Origin: Acorus gramineus
Taxonomy: Eukaryota > Streptophyta > Magnoliopsida > Acorales > Acoraceae
Assembly: GCA_030737835.1 (NCBI GenBank)
Contig: JAUJYN010000085.1
Span: 114,082-178,081, forward strand
DNA: 64,000 bases
Direction of reading: 5' to 3'
The notes under the pieces are model-generated. The model saw nothing but the letters and a program-made list of their open reading frames with translations, did not search any database and had not been told where the DNA came from. The first letter of the stretch is position 1. The number at the start of each line of letters is the position of its first letter. Below are positions 47,922-59,639 of this stretch, one piece after another. Made by a program: the position numbers and the translations under genes.

Positions 47922-48459
47922 TTATCACGGCCCAGGGCGGCCGTCCCCGAGACGTGGCAATAATGAAATATCAGCTATCAATACCTGAGGTCAATAAAGA
48001 CTCCAACAACAACACACAAGGTGGCAAAGCAAAGATAATGATAACTGACTGAAAAGCGGAAGCATAATATATAAACAATGTCTGTAAACCAAAAACATTA
48101 TTACAGACTCGAATACACAATCACTGTCCTGTGAGAGCCAAGTCTAGTCCAAATAAATACAACCTGTGCCACATGCACGATTTACAATACATAAAATGTC
48201 TCTAGGACTGCTGACAGCCTCGCACTCGCCACCCGTCGGAAGAACGCTCCACGCCCATAAGACCACGCCACAGGGAAGCTCCAGCTCCACGCCCAACACT
48301 GCCCCTGAAAAGAAACAGTATGCGAGGGGTGAGCTACAAGCTCAGTGAGTGGCTGGAAACCAATCACCATTACAACAGTTCAATGCTAACACAATTTCCT
48401 TTCAAGGAAAAACATGGGTAGAAACCCAATGGATAACAAGGTCACGCGGCGGCGCGACC

Positions 48460-48660
48460 AACCTCACCCTCACCCTCACCCTCACTCCCGGAGGAAGACT
48501 CTTGGGACTTTTGGGGAGAGACCATACCGTTGGTCGAAGAGACGCGGAATTACTGGTCCACACAACACTACTGAATCACCAACCTCACCCTCACTCCCGG
48601 AGGGAGACTCTTGGGACTCTTGGGGAGAGACCATCCAGAATTACTGGTCTACACAACACT
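48460..48660. repeat. Tandem repeat of about 105 bp, two units
   Basis: CCTCACCCTCACTCCCGGAG, then GACTCTTGGGACT(T/C)TTGGGG and ACTGGTC(C/T)ACACAACACTAC, recur in two consecutive units. A worn third copy is at about 48780-48840. Confidence 0.8.
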
Positions 48661-48870
48661 ACTGGATCATCTACATCGAGATAACTGCCCAACGATGTCT
48701 TTGAACATTGATACGCAACTGGACCCAACAACTATGGGAACACATGAACCACGAATGGGTCACGTGGTGACGTGTCTTCACCTCATCCTGACCCTCACCC
48801 TTTACAGGTGACATAGGACTTTTGGAGAGATTAGACTCCTCTACACCCTTGGTCCACCGGTAGCCCTTTC

Positions 48871-49560
48871 CCCAGGTAGTCACTACCTGGTATACTCCCA
48901 CGATCAGTACGCTTCCGAACGCCTCGGTGGTACCTACGGATGGGAGCCCTCTGTCAGGACAGCTTTTCCAACGCCAGGAAGTTCCTACATCGGATCCAAC
49001 GAAGGGGAGAACGATTCCACGCTCGCAATGTCATTCGTTAACCCTCTCCCGGGTAGCCTCTACCTGGTATACCCCCACGATCAGTACATCTTGCCGCATG
49101 CATCGATAGTACCTACAGGTGGGGGCCCTCTGTCAGGACAGCTACAACTTGGGCTGCTTCAACACGGACGACATTGGGAGGAAACACTCCATGTTCGCAA
49201 AGCGAACCCAATGGAAAAACAACTACTCTCGATAATCACATATCGATGATAGCGAATACTATTGTACTCTCACACGGTTGCGTTGCTCGGACACAAGGGG
49301 GTTGCCTCTGCTCTCACGCAGAAATAATCCCAAGGCACATAACCCAACAGGCGGTTCATATACACGCCTAGAACGGGTAGGCCTAGCTTAATGCCCCAAC
49401 TACCGGCTTAACAAAACCGATAAGATAATGAATTCTCCTGAATTCCAAAACGAGTGCATCGCTCGGATGCACGGGGCGATTACATCGCTAGCGCTCTAAC
49501 TAATAAGGTACAACCCGACAGCGGGTCATACCCACGCCTATTTCAGATAGGCCTATCAAT
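48871..49560. repeat. Tandem repeats of about 175 bp, two pairs
   Basis: CC(A/G)GGTAGYCWCTACCTGGTA followed by CCCACGATCAGTAC occurs at 48871 and 49048 (offset 177 bp), with TCTGTCAGGACAGCT in both units. Downstream, GCTCGGA(C/T)-starting units at 49287 and 49460 (offset 173 bp) share ACACGCCTA/CCACGCCTA and TAGGCCTA words. Confidence 0.75.
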
Positions 49561-49568
49561 TTTAACAT

Positions 49569-49669
<101 letters not shown>

Positions 49670-50365
49670 AGAATTATATCTAGCTACGTGCATGAACCAT
49701 ATGCACAATCATCTAATAATTGACCATAAGGGTGACCCCTAACATGGATTTACATCATAAACAACAAATCATACAATATGCATACATGGTATGACCCACT
49801 TAAACATGCATACGTGGCCATTAATCATATAAGCACACAAGGCATAACTTAAGCATGCGTTGGATATCACCAACTTAAAAGAAAAGGTCAAGCACGATCT
49901 CGCGCACTAACAGGTGCATGCCAATATTCCAAACGAACCTGAGTCGAGTAGGAAATCACATCTACTTACTCAGTTCGTGCAGAGGGAGAGGGCGAGAGAG
50001 ATCATCATCTCATGAAGTTGGTCATAGCCTTGCCCCATTAGCATGGGTGCAACAATTACACCACCCCCTCGAGTCTTATCGCAAGAGAATATTAGGCAGG
50101 TGCCCGTTATTAACCCAGACTTAATCATGCTGGATATTCCAATTAATATGGTGGGAGTAGTATTACAATGCTACCTAAGGCATGCCATATTCTATACATT
50201 CATACACATTACAGAATACATGCCCATACTAGAGGGGCGCATGCAACACAATCATTCATACATGGATACAATACATGCAATATAAGCCTAGCATGCAAGA
50301 TATCTAACATATTATAGTTTAAGCATGGTCATACTACTTATCTACACAAGTAGTATAGCTAGGAT

Positions 50366-51976
50366 TGTTATGCCTGTGTCATTTGAAGCCATTTCGGTTA
50401 AGCCTTGGTCACTTCTGGGTCATTCAGGGCCTTTTTAATTTTTCGATCGGAGCCGCTAAAATTTTAGCTTTTAGCTACCTGCAGGAATTAGAGTACTCTG
50501 ATTAAAAATCTGACTGCATATTATGGGTCTTGGTACCATTTGGTACTACCCATAAAAATTTCATCGAGTTCTGGTTACGTATATGGAAATATGCAGTTCT
50601 GAATCATATCCGGGTTTTGGTCGATACTGGATTATCAAAGGGGTGACTTTGACCAAGTCAAGGATGACCATTGACCAAGTCAATTGGTTTTGTCCTCTAG
50701 CTTGGTTAGGTTGACTTGTCAAACCCCCCCCCCCCTCACCAACCCCCCTTTTGAGAATTAATTAAACTCCCCCTTTTGTGAGTGTCTCCCCCTCTCTCTT
50801 CCCCTCCCTCTCACACGTCTCCCTCTCCCTCTCCCTCCCTCTTAAGTCTTGTGTTGAGAAGGAAAAGAAGAGAAGAAGAAGCACTAGAAGGAAGAAGAGG
50901 TGCTTGAAAGAGAAAGAAGGTGTGTGTGTGCATGTGTATTCATAATTTGTTGTTGTTGATTCTCCTCTCTCTAGCTCCCTCTCATATGCCTTCCCCCCTT
51001 TGTTTTTCATCAAAGAATGGCCGGTGGAGAAGCATAGATGGAGGTGGTGGTAGAGGTGGTGGCGGTCGAGGTGGTCAAGGGAGCGCTTGCGAGCCCCTAC
51101 ATCTCCCCCTTCCCTCCCCCTCTCTTTTGGTGAGTTTTTCCTCTTCTTTATTGGTTTTTATGCATGTTAGGGTGTTTAGGAGGGCATGCATGTGAGGTGT
51201 TTTGTGTTGGGTGCATGTGGGGGCAAGGGGGGAGGGTTGGGGAATGCTGGGGGCGCTGGTAGAGGGGCGCTGGCAGACGCAGGCAGGCGCGTGCGCGTGC
51301 GCACGAGTGCGCGCGGACGCTGGCATCGAGCGGGGTGCTCACAGGCGCGCACGGGGCAGTGCGTCTGGGCTTGCGCCTGGGTGCCAGTGCGCGCGCATGC
51401 GTGCGTGCGCGTGCTGGGGCATGCGCGGGGCTGCCCAGGGGCTCGGGTAGGTGCTGGGGCACTTGGGCATGCGTGCGTACGCGTGTACTCGCATGCGTGC
51501 GAGCCCGTATGCGTGCATGTCTAAGTCTTAGGCATTTCTAGTAATTTCTAAGTGTTATAATGTGTTGTTACTCACCAAATTTGATGCCCTTACCTTGCAG
51601 ATCTCGTCAGATGGGATGCGCGAGGTCCCGGGTTGAGGTGAGTGGTTTGGTCCAATCCCCCCCCCCCCTCGAGATGCGCTTGACGCGCGAAGTCGTGCGT
51701 CACGCATCGATGGGGCCCCCTAGCTATACTACTTGTGTAGATAAGTAGTATGGCCATGCTTAAGCTATAATATGTAGATATCTTGCATGCTAGGCTTATA
51801 TACATGTATTGTATTCATGTATGAATGATTGTGTTGCATGAGCCCCTCTAGTATGGGCATGTATTTTTGGTAATGTGTATGGATGTATAGAATATGGCAT
51901 GCCTTATGTAGTATTGTAATACTACTCCCACCATATTAATTGAAATATCTAGCATGATTAAGTCTGGGTTAATAAA
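50366..51976 (+). repeat. Inverted copy of the Gypsy LTR
   Basis: Starts TGTTATGCCTGTGTC in plus orientation, mirroring the minus-strand LTR start at 42596, and continues through the shared blocks to the GGGTTAATAA word. There it stops at 51976 and unrelated Gypsy sequence begins. Compared with 40524-42596 it lacks the internal duplication and has a GC-rich stretch (51180-51530) not present there. It abuts the 3' part of a minus-strand LTR head to head. Confidence 0.75.
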
Positions 51977-52396
51977 TCCGCAGACGCCTCTCTGTGTGTT
52001 GTTGAAAGTGAAGATGAACTCGTCTGTCGGCTGCAGCTTGTGGGTTTGGTTTTTGATCTTGTTGTAGGCTTAATAGGTCAGGACATTGGTTTCTGCCCCG
52101 GTGTCCACCAAGATGTGTCAGAATTCTCTCCCTCTGAGGCTTGCAGTTATCATAAGGGGTGATGAGCCTACTCCAGCTGGTGTGACCTCGTCGTGTAGAA
52201 AAGCAATGGGGTTGGGACCCATGTTGTTGTTAGCTGAATTCATGGTCCCGCCTGGTCCTTCGATTGGGCATAGGCCGCTGTGGGGTAATCTGGGCAGACT
52301 GTCACCTTTGGATTCAGCTCCTGGATGTACGCGCGAATGTGAACATATTACGTAGTACCCAGTTGTCTTTGTTCTCATATCGGAGGCGTGCTTCTC
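51977..52396 (-). pseudogene. Second retropepsin-like segment of Gypsy copy X
   Basis: On the minus strand PLMITASLRGREF is followed, after a stop, by HILVDTGAETNVLTY, the active-site DTGA block of a retroviral-type aspartic protease. Another stop follows, then TDEFIFTFNNT. This lies downstream of the protease described at 52398-52819 and has its own active-site block. It is truncated at 51976 where the LTR copy begins. Confidence 0.6.
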
Positions 52397-52397
52397 C

Positions 52398-52819
52398 CTA
52401 CATGGTCAGGATATGACCTCTAAAGGGCAATCGAAGGCATTGATGTCGAGGAGAGCAAATGGCCTGAATTCTATCTAACCATGGATGCCCTAGCATTAGA
52501 GGGTATCTCGTGTTGATGTCAGCTACGAAGCACTCCATCTCGCAAATCAGGAACCAACGGCGAGTTCGAATATCCCGGGACCGTAGATGGTCGTTCTGGA
52601 ATGGTTGAAAGTCTGGATAGTGAAGTGTACCGGTTGAATAAAGGGGCGGCCTCGCTTGGGCATTTCTTGGTAGGTGGAACAAGTCATGATATTCATCTCT
52701 AATCCTGGATCGAAGAAAATGTTGTTTAGCAGGATGGCCTGGAGTCGCCCACGAACATGGAGGGGATATACTCGCAGCCTTTGATCAGGAAGGTCTTTGT
52801 CGGTGAAGGAGATGGTCAT
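52398..52819 (-). pseudogene. Retropepsin-like protease of Gypsy copy X
   Basis: Overlapping minus-strand frames carry RVYPLHVRGRLQAILLNNIF, then DPGLEMNIMT where an active protease has DTG or DSG. After TIYGPGIFELAVG and EMECFVADINTRYPLMLGHP follows WLDRIQAI. The last block is the flap-to-C-terminus region of plant Tat-type Gypsy proteases. The Pro after Asp in the active site and several breaks suggest it is inactive. Confidence 0.7.
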
Positions 52820-53146
52820 TGGATGGCAGGGGCTGTCTACTATATCAGTGCTTTTGGAGGACCCATTGTCGTCCGAATGCAGATCATCCGAAGTACATTC
52901 CCCTTCTTTGGGTCCTTCGTTCGGTCCTTCGGGAACCTCTTCGAATGGTTCCTCCTCTTCCTCTTCTCCCTGATTGTCCAGTCCTCTTTCATCGGACTCT
53001 ATGTTGATAACTTCAGGCAGGGCGGGGACTCCTTTTTCTTCCTCGCCATATAGTACGGTGAGGTCGTGGTCGTCGAGATTCAGCTGGAAAGGTTTGTCCT
53101 GTCTTTCCTCCTCAGACTCTTCAGATGAACTGTCGTTGGTAGTATT

Positions 53147-54950
53147 TTATGAACTGCTTGGCTCTGGTGATGGATGTCTCTCCCTCCTAACCACGTTGAC
53201 AGAGTGGGCTCTGGAACTGGAGGCTTGTTGGTCATGATCTGGCATAGGGTCAGTGAATATGAAAAGTGGCTTGTTTGCTTGGGGATTGCTCTGGCTCAGA
53301 TGGCCTTTGATCATGGCCCAATCAAGGCGCCTATCATCATTTAAATCATAAACAAAGTCCCGAAAGACAATGCATTGTTCTACAGTGTGAACATGTTGCT
53401 GATGGTACTGATAGTAACGCGAGGTGCTGGCCCCGGGGAGTAAGGGCCTAGCAGCAGGGAGGGAGATACTATTGGTGTCCATCATTACCCTAAAAATCCT
53501 CGTTAAGGTTTATGGGAGGGGTGGGTAAGAGTCCCTCTTTCCCATCCGTCTTGGGCCATAGGAGGTTGGAGGGGAGACTTCATTGTAGGAGCTTTGTGTA
53601 GGCTGCCTAGGGGTCAGGTTTTGCGCTTCTGGGGGAGCGGAATAAGAATGGGGAGTCCTAGTTTGGCCTTGGCTTTGAATTATGGGGCTCCGGACTGGAG
53701 GACTTTGAACTACCAGGTTTTGTCGTATCGGCATGGGGGCAGGTACTGATGGAGGAATGAAGTTTTGATTGGCTTGCCGAGGCGGCACATATCCGGACGA
53801 ACCGGGCGTGTACTGTCTCGGAGCTGACCCTTGATCAAGAACTCGTGCTCCGTTCGGGTAGAGTGCCAAAATTTGTGTGATCCCCTCTACCGTGGGGGTG
53901 TGTGCTTTCTCGGCGGTTGTCCAACCCTATGGCTGATAGGTGGGGACTGGGTTTGGACTACTGGGGCTGCACAACGGGAAATCCTGTTGTGGCGGTCAAT
54001 GAGAAGCTGGTACGTGGTGTAGTCCCCGTACGAAAGACTTGTACGGAGCTCTGGACTCAGGCTTTGCAACATCATGTCAATTTCTTGATATTCCGTTAAT
54101 TGCAGGCCAGTTCAGTGGACTAGGGTGCACCACCTTGACACGTATTGCTCAAATTCCTCCCTAGGCCTCATTCTTTCTACGGTTAGGTCTGAAATAGAGG
54201 GGGTCCTAATCCTCTGATAACCGTAGCGGCCTAGAAACTTCTCGCTTACAGTCGAGAAGTTTGACAAATGATCTACAAGGAGAGTGGAGAACCATTGCAG
54301 TGCTTCTCCTTCCAATGATTTTTGGAAGAGGAATACTAGCAAAGGTTGGTCATCTAAAAACGATCAAGCGTCTAGATAAAAGGTGGTCAAACAAACGTTT
54401 GGGTCTCCACAACCGTTGCACCGGTGAAATTTTAGGATTTTAAATCCCTTCGGTAGGTGGACTGACGGGATCTGTCTCAGGTTGTGCAGAGACATGTGTT
54501 TGGGGGCAGAAGGGCCAGTCTCGGAGAGGATTCTCTGGATGGTTTCATCCAACGTTTTTGCCCTTGGAGGGGCTGTTTAGTGGTCCCGGGTTGGAGGTGG
54601 CCTTGTAAGGGCCTGGGGCAGAAGTGGTTGGGAATATTGGATTCATGGGGGAAGGTGGAGCAAAGGAAAAGAGGCTTGGACTCAAATTTATCGAGAAGCT
54701 GGGTGTTGGTAGTGTATTGGGGGTGGGACAAGCCTTGGGGGTCTTAACAAAAGTTTCCTGCTTCAAGGTCTTGGCTGGTGATAGTCGGCGAGGTCATTGA
54801 ACATGTCCTCGACCGACTAGTATCCTAGGGTAGCCATCTCTCCTCTAGGTGTCTGAGGAATTGGGCGGTTTGGTCTCCCTGGTTGTCTTTCTCCTCCACT
54901 ATTTTCTCATGGGTGTAGGACTCCATTTTGTGAATATGGAAAAGCCTAGG
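53147..54950 (-). pseudogene. Gypsy gag, copy X (Tat-like)
   Basis: Broken into short frames. Blocks on the minus strand, in order: MSLHNLRQIPSVHLPKGFK, then FLFQKSLEGEALQWFSTL (retrotransposon gag core), RMRPREEFEQYVSRW, a proline-rich stretch, and the zinc-knuckle-like YHQQHVHTVEQC with FRDFVYDLNDD. These match copy Y at 59640-61518 throughout. It would build the particle; multiple stops and frameshifts preclude a full protein. Confidence 0.85.
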
Positions 54951-55222
54951 TTTAAATAAATGCATATTTAAAGCAGTAAATAAGCGGTAAAGGGGTGCGC
55001 AGCTGTGTGCGACTTAAAGCAGTAAAGGGGGGCGCAACTGTGTGCGACTTAAAGCAGTAAAGGATGTTGTAATGCAAAGTAGAAGAGGGTCAGACTTGAG
55101 GGGTGGGAGATCCCAGCTTTCCTAGAGGGGTGATGGCATTCTAGTTAGGTTATTGGAAGGAAGCAGAAGAGGATTACCTTTTGTTGTCTTTCACAAGGGA
55201 GGTCCCACCGTGATCGCTAGGC

Positions 55223-56351
55223 TGTCGGTATCGGATTTTAGAAGGGGTTGGGGGTTGGATGGTGCTTTGAAAAGCCTTCCTCCCTCTTTCGGCCCTTCAG
55301 GGTCTGCATGTGTGGGGGTTCTTCGGAGGCTCGGATCCGGAGAGCTGCGTCTTGGCGGGCTCGGTCGGATCGTCTTTCGGAAGGGGTGGTGGGTTGGTTT
55401 TTCGTTCTTGGTTGAGGCAGCCGACAGGTCCTCGGGAGGATTCAGGGGTGGTTGTGATCGCCACCTGCTTTTCTCAAAAAAGCAAAAAAAGTTGGGGTGG
55501 ATTTGATCACCTTCGTGGGGGAGTTTGTGGGGTCTCCGCTCTGAGACACGGGCATGCCGTACACAGAGGTGAAGATAGGGATCCTCTTCTGCTTCAGGAA
55601 CTTGACTAAAGGAGAATTGGGACTCGGGTGTGCTAGGGGAAGGGCCGGATAGGGTTCAGCTGCGTGGTGGGGGGTGGCTTGTTTGGATTAGCCGCCTGGG
55701 ACCTGGTTCAACTTGGGCAGAACCTGGGTAGGGTTTGATTTGGGTGTTTGGCAGAGGTTAAGCTGGGTTTAACCTGGGTTTTGGAGAGTGGATTTGGAGG
55801 ATAATTTGGTGTAGGAAGATGGGTTTTCCTCTCAAAATAGATCTCTCTCTCTCTCTCAAGGGTTTTGAAATAGTGGGTTTGGGGATGAAATGTATGCCTT
55901 CTTTTGGATTGGTGGTGTTGCAATGGATTGGATCCTTCTTGAAATGTTTGGGAATGCCCTCTATTTATAGTAGAAAAGGGACAGGGGAGTGTCCACTGGT
56001 TAATAGATCAAAATAGATAATAAGGTGTTGGATTTTACCTTCCATTAGATCTTTGTGGCCTGACAGTGTCCAGGTGAGGGGCGGCTAGTTGAAACTAACC
56101 GCCCAGTGAGGGGCAGCTACTCTCAAGTAGCCGCCCCCATCATAACCTGTCAAACGCCCCATCTCTGACAAGCGGTGGCTTGGGTCGGTTACTAAGGTTG
56201 AACCGGCTGAGATGGGGCGGCTAAAAGGGACAATCCACCGCAATCATGTTGCTTTATGTCCCATCCCAGGAAGGCGGTTTGGGGTCGGTCAGGGGGGCGG
56301 CTAGTTGAAACTAGCTGCCCAGTATGGGGCGGCTACTCTCAAGTAGCCGCC
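55223..56351 (-). repeat. Gypsy copy X LTR, inner part
   Basis: Left part of an LTR whose right end is at 59475-59639; a solo LTR splits it. Without the insertion and one target copy, it is about 1.29 kb, close to the 1.30 kb LTR of copy Y. The left end is proposed from TG...CA and the primer-binding-like TAGCGATCACGG next to it. It carries GC hairpins near 56078-56140 and 56299-56351. Confidence 0.7.
55962..55969 (-). promoter_or_regulatory. TATA box of Gypsy copy X LTR
   Basis: TATAAATA on the minus strand, followed by GAGGGCATTC. It is the counterpart of the site at 62577-62584. Confidence 0.6.
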
Positions 56352-56999
56352 TGTAACGCCCCACATTTACCTAACCGTTTATCGGACGGTAAATGCGTCG
56401 CTACTAAATTTAATCTAAATACAAGACCAAAATTTGCAGCTCTTTTTTTTTATGATAACAATATAATAAAACAGATGATAATAAATATAAATAATATCCA
56501 ATGTTTTTAAATCACCAATGGTCTTACAAAATATCAGAGTTTTGCGGAAACAAGATACTAAAAGGAAATACACAATAAACCACCCCTGTGGGAGCCATCT
56601 AAACTGAACAAACCCAAATAGACGATCGTGACTATAATTCACATTTGAACCACTACTTCGAAGATATTCATGAAAGATGCGAAAAGCCCAAACTTCAATT
56701 TGATCCTCGAAATATGCGATACCTGGTTATGAAACAACCAGCCCATATCGAAAAGGGTGAGCAATTAACTCAGTGAATAAGCCCATTGACAAATTACTTC
56801 ACGTGACAGTTATATATAAAAATAAGTTATATAAAATTCAGAATTTCTTTTAATAAATCTTTTATTTTATTAAATCGATTTAAAATCATGAACTTAAAAA
56901 AAAATATTTTAATGCAAGCACATGGCCCAATCCTTGGCCCACACAAGAAAAAGCATGAGAGTTAAATGATACAATCATATATATACATAAAATAAAGTT

Positions 57000-57320
57000 A
57001 TATTAAAAACAAGAATTTCCTTTAATAAATCAATATAAATTCATGAGCTTAAAAAATATATATTTTAAAGCAATCATGTGGCCCAATCCTTGGCCCACGT
57101 TGTAGAAATCATGAGGTTTAAATGATATGACCGGGTCGGGTTCTCAATCGGAAGAACCGTTAAAAACAAGAATTTTCTTTAATAAATCAATATAAATTCA
57201 TGAGCTTAAAAAATATATATTTTAATGCAATCATGTGGCCCAATCCTTGGCCCGCGTTGTAGAAATCATGAGATTTAAATGATATGATCGGATCGGGTTC
57301 TCAATCGGAAGAACCGTTTC
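57000..57320. repeat. About 158-bp tandem repeat, two units plus one diverged
   Basis: AAAACAAGAATTT(C/T)CTTTAAT to ATGTGGCCCAATCCTTGGCC then AATGATATGA(C/T)CGG recurs at about 57005 and 57163. A diverged copy is at about 56840-56975. Confidence 0.8.
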
Positions 57321-58751
57321 TCTAAAATAGGTGTGCCAAGCCCCAAGCAACTAAATCGCTCAAAAAGCTCCCTCGAGGAGACGTCGGATGTAGAAGACGC
57401 TGATGGGTCGCCGCTGCCATCACTACGAGAACACCAGCACAGGATGCCCCGGTTGCTGCAAACTCCAAACAAAGGAATCCGCCGCTACAAGGAATGCTTT
57501 ACCACACCCCTCACCGATCTTGGGACTCTTCGAGTCCTAGACCTTCCTCCCCAAAGGCGAAATACAACGGGGGGATTTATTCCTGAAATATGCTATGATG
57601 TGCATCTTAATAAAATCACCTAGGACTAGGTTATCTCCACTAGTCCTAAATTTTTCCAAAAATATCAAAAATGATAATCCTTAATCCAAATATTATTTCA
57701 AAAACATAAGCATTAGAAAATGTATTACATTAATTCTTGAAACATGAATAGCATAATACATGCTATTTTAAATGACATAATGGATGAATTAAATCATGCA
57801 ATTTTATTTAATAAAAATGCAATTTGACCAATATGAAAAAAATATCCAAATCATGCAAATTTATCACAATAAATATCATTGGCATGTGAAATTCAACGTT
57901 ATAGAGCAAAAGCTCACACGAAATAAATCGATAAGCCCACTCACCTCGAATGGACCCTAGGTCCAGAGAATGAAGCCCGCAACAAAATTTACAACCTAGA
58001 TGAACCAAATAAATTATTAATTAAAACCTATAATTCAAGCCTAGACCTAATTTCTCTAATCATAATCAATAGGTATAAATCTTTATACCCAATGAGCTAA
58101 ATTTATCTCATATAAATCATACAAAAGAAAATATAATAGAACCTAAGAAGAAGAATAAAAACCTATTTACCATCTAACCAAACACTAAAAGACAAAATCA
58201 GAAAAAATAAAACACAGAAAAAGACAATATCCAGAAAATTCAAAATAATAATAAAATAACGAAAATTGATATAATAACATGAAAACATACATTTTTCTCT
58301 ATAAAAATAAACTATTAATTAGTAAAAGTTGAAAACAAATAAAACTTATCATCTTATGGATTTGTATAAATCATAAACCTAGCTTTATTAAAGAAAATTC
58401 AATTTTAATAATCTAACTTAGATCTAATAATAATAAATAATAGATCAAAACCCTGGTTTTATAAAAATATAAGAATCTAACAATATGAACATATGTATAT
58501 CAAAACTCTAATTTGATAAAAACACAAAATCCCATAACATAAAAAAAATATTTAATTCTTAAAATAATTAATAAATCAAAACCCTATTTTTTATTAAAAG
58601 CTCAAAAAATCCAAATACCTAAGCATGGATCTAATAAATAATAGGAAAATCAAAAGGTAAAAAGAAAAGATATATTAAATACCTTTTTTTTCTCTCTCTA
58701 ACTCCTTTCTCTCTCCGCTCTCTCTCTCTCTCCCAAACTCTTCGGCACCTC

Positions 58752-58752
58752 A

Positions 58753-58786
<34 letters not shown>
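58752..58786. repeat. CT microsatellite
   Basis: A near-uninterrupted TC run inside the solo LTR, preceded by CT-rich sequence from 58690. Confidence 0.9.
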
Positions 58787-58793
<7 letters not shown>

Positions 58794-59474
58794 CATATTT
58801 ATCTAATCTAATATTCTCATTTGATTTCAATTTAAATTTAAAAAGTGGTTATTAGAAAGATTTGAAAGGATATGCACAAAAAAAAAGAATATATGAATAA
58901 CCAAAATAAGAAATGACAACTAAGGAAATCATAAATTTTATATTTATTATATCATATATGTAATAAAACAAATCAAATCAAATATACAATATCAATTGCA
59001 ACACAATTATGTAAGATATACATATTTTAGGCGTGAAAAACATTGATTAGAAAATCATTGCAGAAACGGAGGCGTGGAAACATTATACAATGGCCTTTGA
59101 ATTTTTTCTGATTTACAAATAGGTCCCTATACGAATTACAGATAGGTCCCTGCAGTCTATAATAGAAAAATTCAAGATTCAAAAACTAGGTCCCTGAAAA
59201 TCAATAACAATGAAATCTCAAAATTTAATATTTTGAGATCTAAAATTTTATAAAATTGTAACCATTAAAATCTTGAAAATATTCGAAAGAAAATATATAC
59301 AATTTTTTAAAATTAACAAATAGTATTTAAAATTGCAAACTAAAATGGGCCCATAAGAATACACTAAATGAGCCAAAACTTAAAAACACACAAAATACAC
59401 TAATTTTAATTCAAATATCATATTTACATATTTAAATCAAATATATAAAGAAGAGAAAATGCACAGGTGTTACA

Positions 59475-59639
59475 CCGCCCCTGTCCAGGGTTTTTTAGAT
59501 TTTTCTAAGTGTTGGACTTAGGGTTTCCCGTCTTGGTTTCTAAGGGAGTTTTTCTATTTAGATGTCCAAATGTGGTTGTTTCCAATATTACTTGAAGTAA
59601 ATTTATTTTCTTTGGAATGTCAAAATTAGGGTATCTACA
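59475..59639 (-). repeat. Gypsy copy X LTR, outer end
   Basis: Minus-strand start TGTAGATACCCTAATTTTG; matches 62965-63120. It directly abuts the truncated gag of copy Y. Confidence 0.85.

Larger units (their letters stand above)
56352..59474. mobile_element. Solo LTR, 3.12 kb, nested in Gypsy copy X LTR
   Basis: Starts TGTAACGCCCCACATTTACC and ends CACAGGTGTTACA, with the 5-bp target duplication CCGCC at 56347-56351 and 59475-59479. On either side the Gypsy LTR sequence is continuous when the insert is skipped, as the intact copy at 62943-62990 shows. No coding region, primer-binding site or polypurine tract was recognised. It has 158-bp tandem units at about 57000-57320 and a CT microsatellite at 58752-58786. 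Confidence 0.9.

Noticed and set aside
51148-51541. Frames of up to 112 codons on both strands
   Set aside because: Low-complexity GC/TGCG tract in an LTR; no domain in any frame.
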